DNA of 35,865 nt from an uncultured archaeon (GTDB lineage: Archaea; Nanobdellota; Nanobdellia; Pacearchaeales; GW2011-AR1): NCBI GenBank assembly GCA_903831045.1, contig CAIKWG010000004.1, forward strand, positions 1 to 35,865, in the 5' to 3' direction. This document shows positions 33,401 to 35,865 of this stretch, one piece after another. Below the pieces are notes generated by a model. It saw only the letters and a program-made list of their open reading frames with translations. It did not search any database and was not told the DNA's origin. Numbering within the stretch: the first letter of the stretch is position 1; each line of letters begins with the position of its first letter. The position numbers and the translations under genes were made by a program.

Positions 33401-35865
33401 GAACAACTGCCCCGAGTTATTTGCTTCATCTTAAAAATACTGCTGATGCCGCACAAATAGCTCTAGATACAACTGGTCGTTGGTCACAGATTGATTTTAC
33501 AAATGCAGGAGTACAAAAGGGAGCAATATGGTATGATAATGTTAATAATGAAGTTGTTATTGATGCTGCAGTGGCATCGTCGAAGTTGAAATTTTATACT
33601 GCAAATTCAGTCAGAATGACTCTAGATGCAGCAGGAAATGTTGGTATCGGAACAACTGCACCTGGTGCTAAATTAGAAGTTGAAGGGATTTCTGCTGCAT
33701 GGAATCCTACAACCCCCGGTTTAGGAACTGGTTCAATACATATTGATCCAGGTGTGGATACAGACAATTATGGTGGTGCAATTACTTTTGGTGCAAGTGA
33801 TAGTAGTTCTGGTGATACTGCTCAAGCTGGAATTTATACTCGTACCGACGGAAGTTATGGAACAAAAATGTATTTTGCAACTACTAATTCTTATTCTGCT
33901 GGTTCAACTACCGCGATGATGATCAATGAGGCAGGTAACGTCGGTATTGGAACAACTGACCCTGGAGTTTTTAAAACTAAAATTGTTCAACCTCCTAGTT
34001 CTGGAGCCTATGGATTGCAAGTTATTGCAGGAAATACAGTGACAGATGTTGTGGCTCAGTTTAGTGGAAATGCTGGAGTTCTATCACAAGGTATGACAAT
34101 TATGCAAGATGGAAAAGTTGGAATTGGAACAGACACCCCTGGAAAATTATTATCTTTATACAGCGCGGGAAATAATATTGACACCGGTGGTGTGTTTAGG
34201 ATAGTAGGAAATTCTGCAGGAGATACACTAGAATTGGCAGTTCAAGATACATTAACAAGATTACAACATACAGAAAGTGCTGCAGATGCAGCGGCGGGTT
34301 ATGGACTTATACAATTTAAAACCAATGCTGTTTCTACTCCTGCTAGTCCGACAATTGGAGGTTTTAGATGGACAACAGGTAGTGCTGATGTTATGGCTAT
34401 TACTAATACGGGAAATGTAGGAATTGGAACAACTGCTCCTGATTATACTTTGGATGTTGCAGGAAGTATTGGAGCTGATGGAGGAATTTATTCTGGAGGA
34501 TATTTGGTTGCAACTGCTGGAACGGATAATCTTTTATTAAACGGAGATTTTGAAATGGGTCTAACTGGATGGAGTGGATTTCAAGCTACTACAACTACTG
34601 CTTATTCGGGAAATCTTGCAGGACAGGCAACTGGAGACCGAACTATTTTGAGTGAAGATTATATTCCTGTTGACCCTAAGTATGATGTTTTCCAACTTGA
34701 AGCGTATTTTAGAAAAACAGTTGCTGGTTCAAGCCCGGGAGTTATGTATTTTGGTTATATTGCCTATGATGCGAACAAAGCTGGAATTTATACTTCTCCT
34801 TGTGGGACTTATTGTTATTTTGGTGGAGCGGGTTATGCAATTCCTGCCGACGGAAACTGGCATAAATTTAGTGCAACAACAACTGGTGAAGGAACTGCAT
34901 CTCCAAATTTCCCTGTTGGAACAAAGTTTATTCGAGTTCTTGTATTAATTAATTATCAATCATCAGCGGATTCAGTAACAGTGATGGATCATGTTTCATT
35001 AAAGAAAATAAATAATGGACCTTTATTTGTTGGAAATAATTTTGCTTCAACTAATATGCTTGATCAATATCAAGTTACACAGTTATATACAGATAGTTCA
35101 AGTCAATTAAACATTGATACTCCTGGAACTGGTTTAGTAAATATTCTTGGAGGCGGATTGAGTGTTTCAGGAGAAAATAAAGAAATAAGATTAACTGGAG
35201 GGACATACACTGCCACATCTCTTACCGACGGTGGAACAGGAGATCCAGGATATCTCTCTTTGTATTATTATGGAACAAAATATTTTAGTATTGGAGCTGG
35301 GGATACTTATTTTAATTATGGTAGCGTTGGAATTGGAGATGCAACTCCAGATTATTTATTAGATGTTGCAGGAACAATTGGTGCTGATAATTATATTTAT
35401 TCTGCTAGTTATGTCCAAGCTGCTGGAGCATTATATACTGGTGGTCCAATATATCGTACTGCTGCTGGAACAGGTTATCTAAATGGGGGATATCCTACTT
35501 ATGAATCAGCAACTACTTCTGGTGCAATTTATACAATTGGAGGAAGTTATGTTCCTGGAGCTTCAGATTTAGGAAATATGTATGGTATTGGATATGGTTA
35601 TAGTGGACAAGCAGGAATTGGAGCTACAGGAGCTGTTGCTAGTCATTGGGGAATGTATGTAGCCAGCAACGGTAATTCTAGAATATTTTTAGATTCAGAT
35701 GTAGGAAGCATTTATCTTAATGGTGCTTATAATGGTGCAGGAACCGGATTGACTGGAACTGCTGCAAGTTTGACTGCAGGTTATGCAACAAATTCTGCTG
35801 CGCAAGATATTTCTTTAGTTACCACTGGGGGAACAGTCGTAACAGGTAATACTGTAACATATACT
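30436..35865 (+). CDS. Fibre C: giant tail-fibre/adhesin-like protein, >=1810 aa, continues past window end
   Basis: Read manually: ATG at 30436 with MNNQRLQGPLRGNKLIILIIGIIFSILLLGMISAAN leader, coding continues to the last base; about ten '(N/K)VGIGTTAP...LDV' motifs. Absent from the ORF track, presumably because there is no stop in the window. Confidence 0.85.
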   Translation, partial: MNNQRLQGPLRGNKLIILIIGIIFSILLLGMISAANDFIIRNQSNSAQNYLVVNGTNGNTYANLYGTWNGSSDYYLKSNPYNFLNATTVSGVYVPYVGSNANVALGDYNFSVGTSDFFVNSNIGNVGIGTTSPGTPLQISNTAAYGSATNDIISIRSTFTGGTASNPSSLGGIYWQGLGDTGTKARINVVADDLTTDSSSHMELWTTNGGTLAERMRISATGNVGIGATAPQQALDVRGVAAINGGALYASTNNKLLPGALNIGDTGRSYGGGTNWNTNTAGLLMETLENTEIAVHDNGDRIASLMYFEGGSTNKITLGRDMGWGVTPVTIAGALTVTGTFDPNGAITLPTTGISGAGAGSGLDADTLDTLHASSFTREYVTSIGGFSSAGYTNIAYVEGGALNSKIKLTLGGTANGVVVDMTADIIVQHSYDIYVRSESGSYTIVTLKITSDANQNFYIQAKIDSAQSTTLACRIYTYGGETVTWAPGSVSGVTSLEHVAYSMQLSISASGGDAAGMKISGNTVWHAGNDGTGTGLDADYLDGHDTSYFQTAITNLDITGYIRTSQGSGGVTLSGDSSPDLGFVGYNYLNNAGTETVGQSGRTSWRWKFANGASPGAYLDYRAASAAPGTFSNYMFVANDGKVGIGTTAPGALLDVATASYLSTNYPFRVKNSGYSYPHVAYDTAVIQQDDVTTMRLVEYNNGGTNQELGLSVGDGYSEITSTVPLRFYGSATPGGTIYSGSGGTLALAINGGNVGVGTTAPLNKLDVVGTANVTNGVHGNVYERINSYGTRIVNPMGGTYFTTADTVTGAIAISLPTKVSDAMISFWVDIYDYSNQETFSVFVSGYPYSSAGVWSYTSAMILGTNSNRNFNVRFGGSNDNLHSIVYIGETTSTWNYPQITIRDVTSGYNTAVNEMDNLPWAITFETTLLNVGATQTANFPYADWNKIVNMPAVIDGAGTANYIPRWTDANTLTNSIIYDSGTNVGIGTTAPSYLLHLKNTADAAQIALDTTGRWSQIDFTNAGVQKGAIWYDNVNNEVVIDAAVASSKLKFYTANSVRMTLDAAGNVGIGTTAPGAKLEVEGISAAWNPTTPGLGTGSIHIDPGVDTDNYGGAITFGASDSSSGDTAQAGIYTRTDGSYGTKMYFATTNSYSAGSTTAMMINEAGNVGIGTTDPGVFKTKIVQPPSSGAYGLQVIAGNTVTDVVAQFSGNAGVLSQGMTIMQDGKVGIGTDTPGKLLSLYSAGNNIDTGGVFRIVGNSAGDTLELAVQDTLTRLQHTESAADAAAGYGLIQFKTNAVSTPASPTIGGFRWTTGSADVMAITNTGNVGIGTTAPDYTLDVAGSIGADGGIYSGGYLVATAGTDNLLLNGDFEMGLTGWSGFQATTTTAYSGNLAGQATGDRTILSEDYIPVDPKYDVFQLEAYFRKTVAGSSPGVMYFGYIAYDANKAGIYTSPCGTYCYFGGAGYAIPADGNWHKFSATTTGEGTASPNFPVGTKFIRVLVLINYQSSADSVTVMDHVSLKKINNGPLFVGNNFASTNMLDQYQVTQLYTDSSSQLNIDTPGTGLVNILGGGLSVSGENKEIRLTGGTYTATSLTDGGTGDPGYLSLYYYGTKYFSIGAGDTYFNYGSVGIGDATPDYLLDVAGTIGADNYIYSASYVQAAGALYTGGPIYRTAAGTGYLNGGYPTYESATTSGAIYTIGGSYVPGASDLGNMYGIGYGYSGQAGIGATGAVASHWGMYVASNGNSRIFLDSDVGSIYLNGAYNGAGTGLTGTAASLTAGYATNSAAQDISLVTTGGTVVTGNTVTYT

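Noticed and set aside
31320-34948. Short ORFs 31320-31586 (-), 33226-33456 (-), 34652-34948 (+)
   Set aside because: Shadows within the fibre C frame, which appears open from 30436 to the window end
25346-35865. Diversity-generating retroelement for the fibre genes
   Set aside because: No reverse transcriptase or TR/VR-like pair seen in the window
25346-35865. Ordinary provirus
   Set aside because: No integrase, capsid, portal or terminase visible here, though the right boundary is not in view

Overview
AT-rich archaeal chromosomal window. The gene style (archaeal PheS/PheT, UMP kinase, Rpp30, DUF357, class III pilin signal peptide, archaeal tRNA intron) suggests a DPANN lineage such as Pacearchaeota/Woesearchaeota; that placement is inference. 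Left part: the 3' end of a giant Ig-like-repeat surface protein with a poly-Gly linker, followed by an overlapping smaller membrane protein of similar C-terminal architecture. Next come LemA, a small ferredoxin, PEP synthase with an unusual acidic repeat-bearing tail, a three-gene membrane/secretion-like operon, secreted proteins, UMP kinase, RNase P p30, a Cys-rich pilin-like protein, PheS/PheT, an HNH nuclease, tRNA-Thr(GGT), an intron-containing tRNA-Ile(TAT), tRNA-Glu(TTC), and a Fic gene whose N-terminal extension carries an in-frame TAA. Right part (25.3-35.9 kb), the most interesting: a same-strand, stop/start-coupled chain fibre A - BRO1 - fibre B - BRO2 - fibre C (>=1810 aa, open to the window edge). 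Fibre proteins carry phage-tail-fibre-like 'NVGIGTT.P...LDV' repeats and alternate with Bro-N antirepressor-like genes. The C-terminal half of BRO1 has been replaced by a complete tRNA-like gene with its own TATA-like box and T6 tract. It is type II, G73, with apparent anticodon AAT. A degenerate second copy lies 105 bp upstream, in which the 17-nt anticodon arm is exactly replaced by 4 nt.
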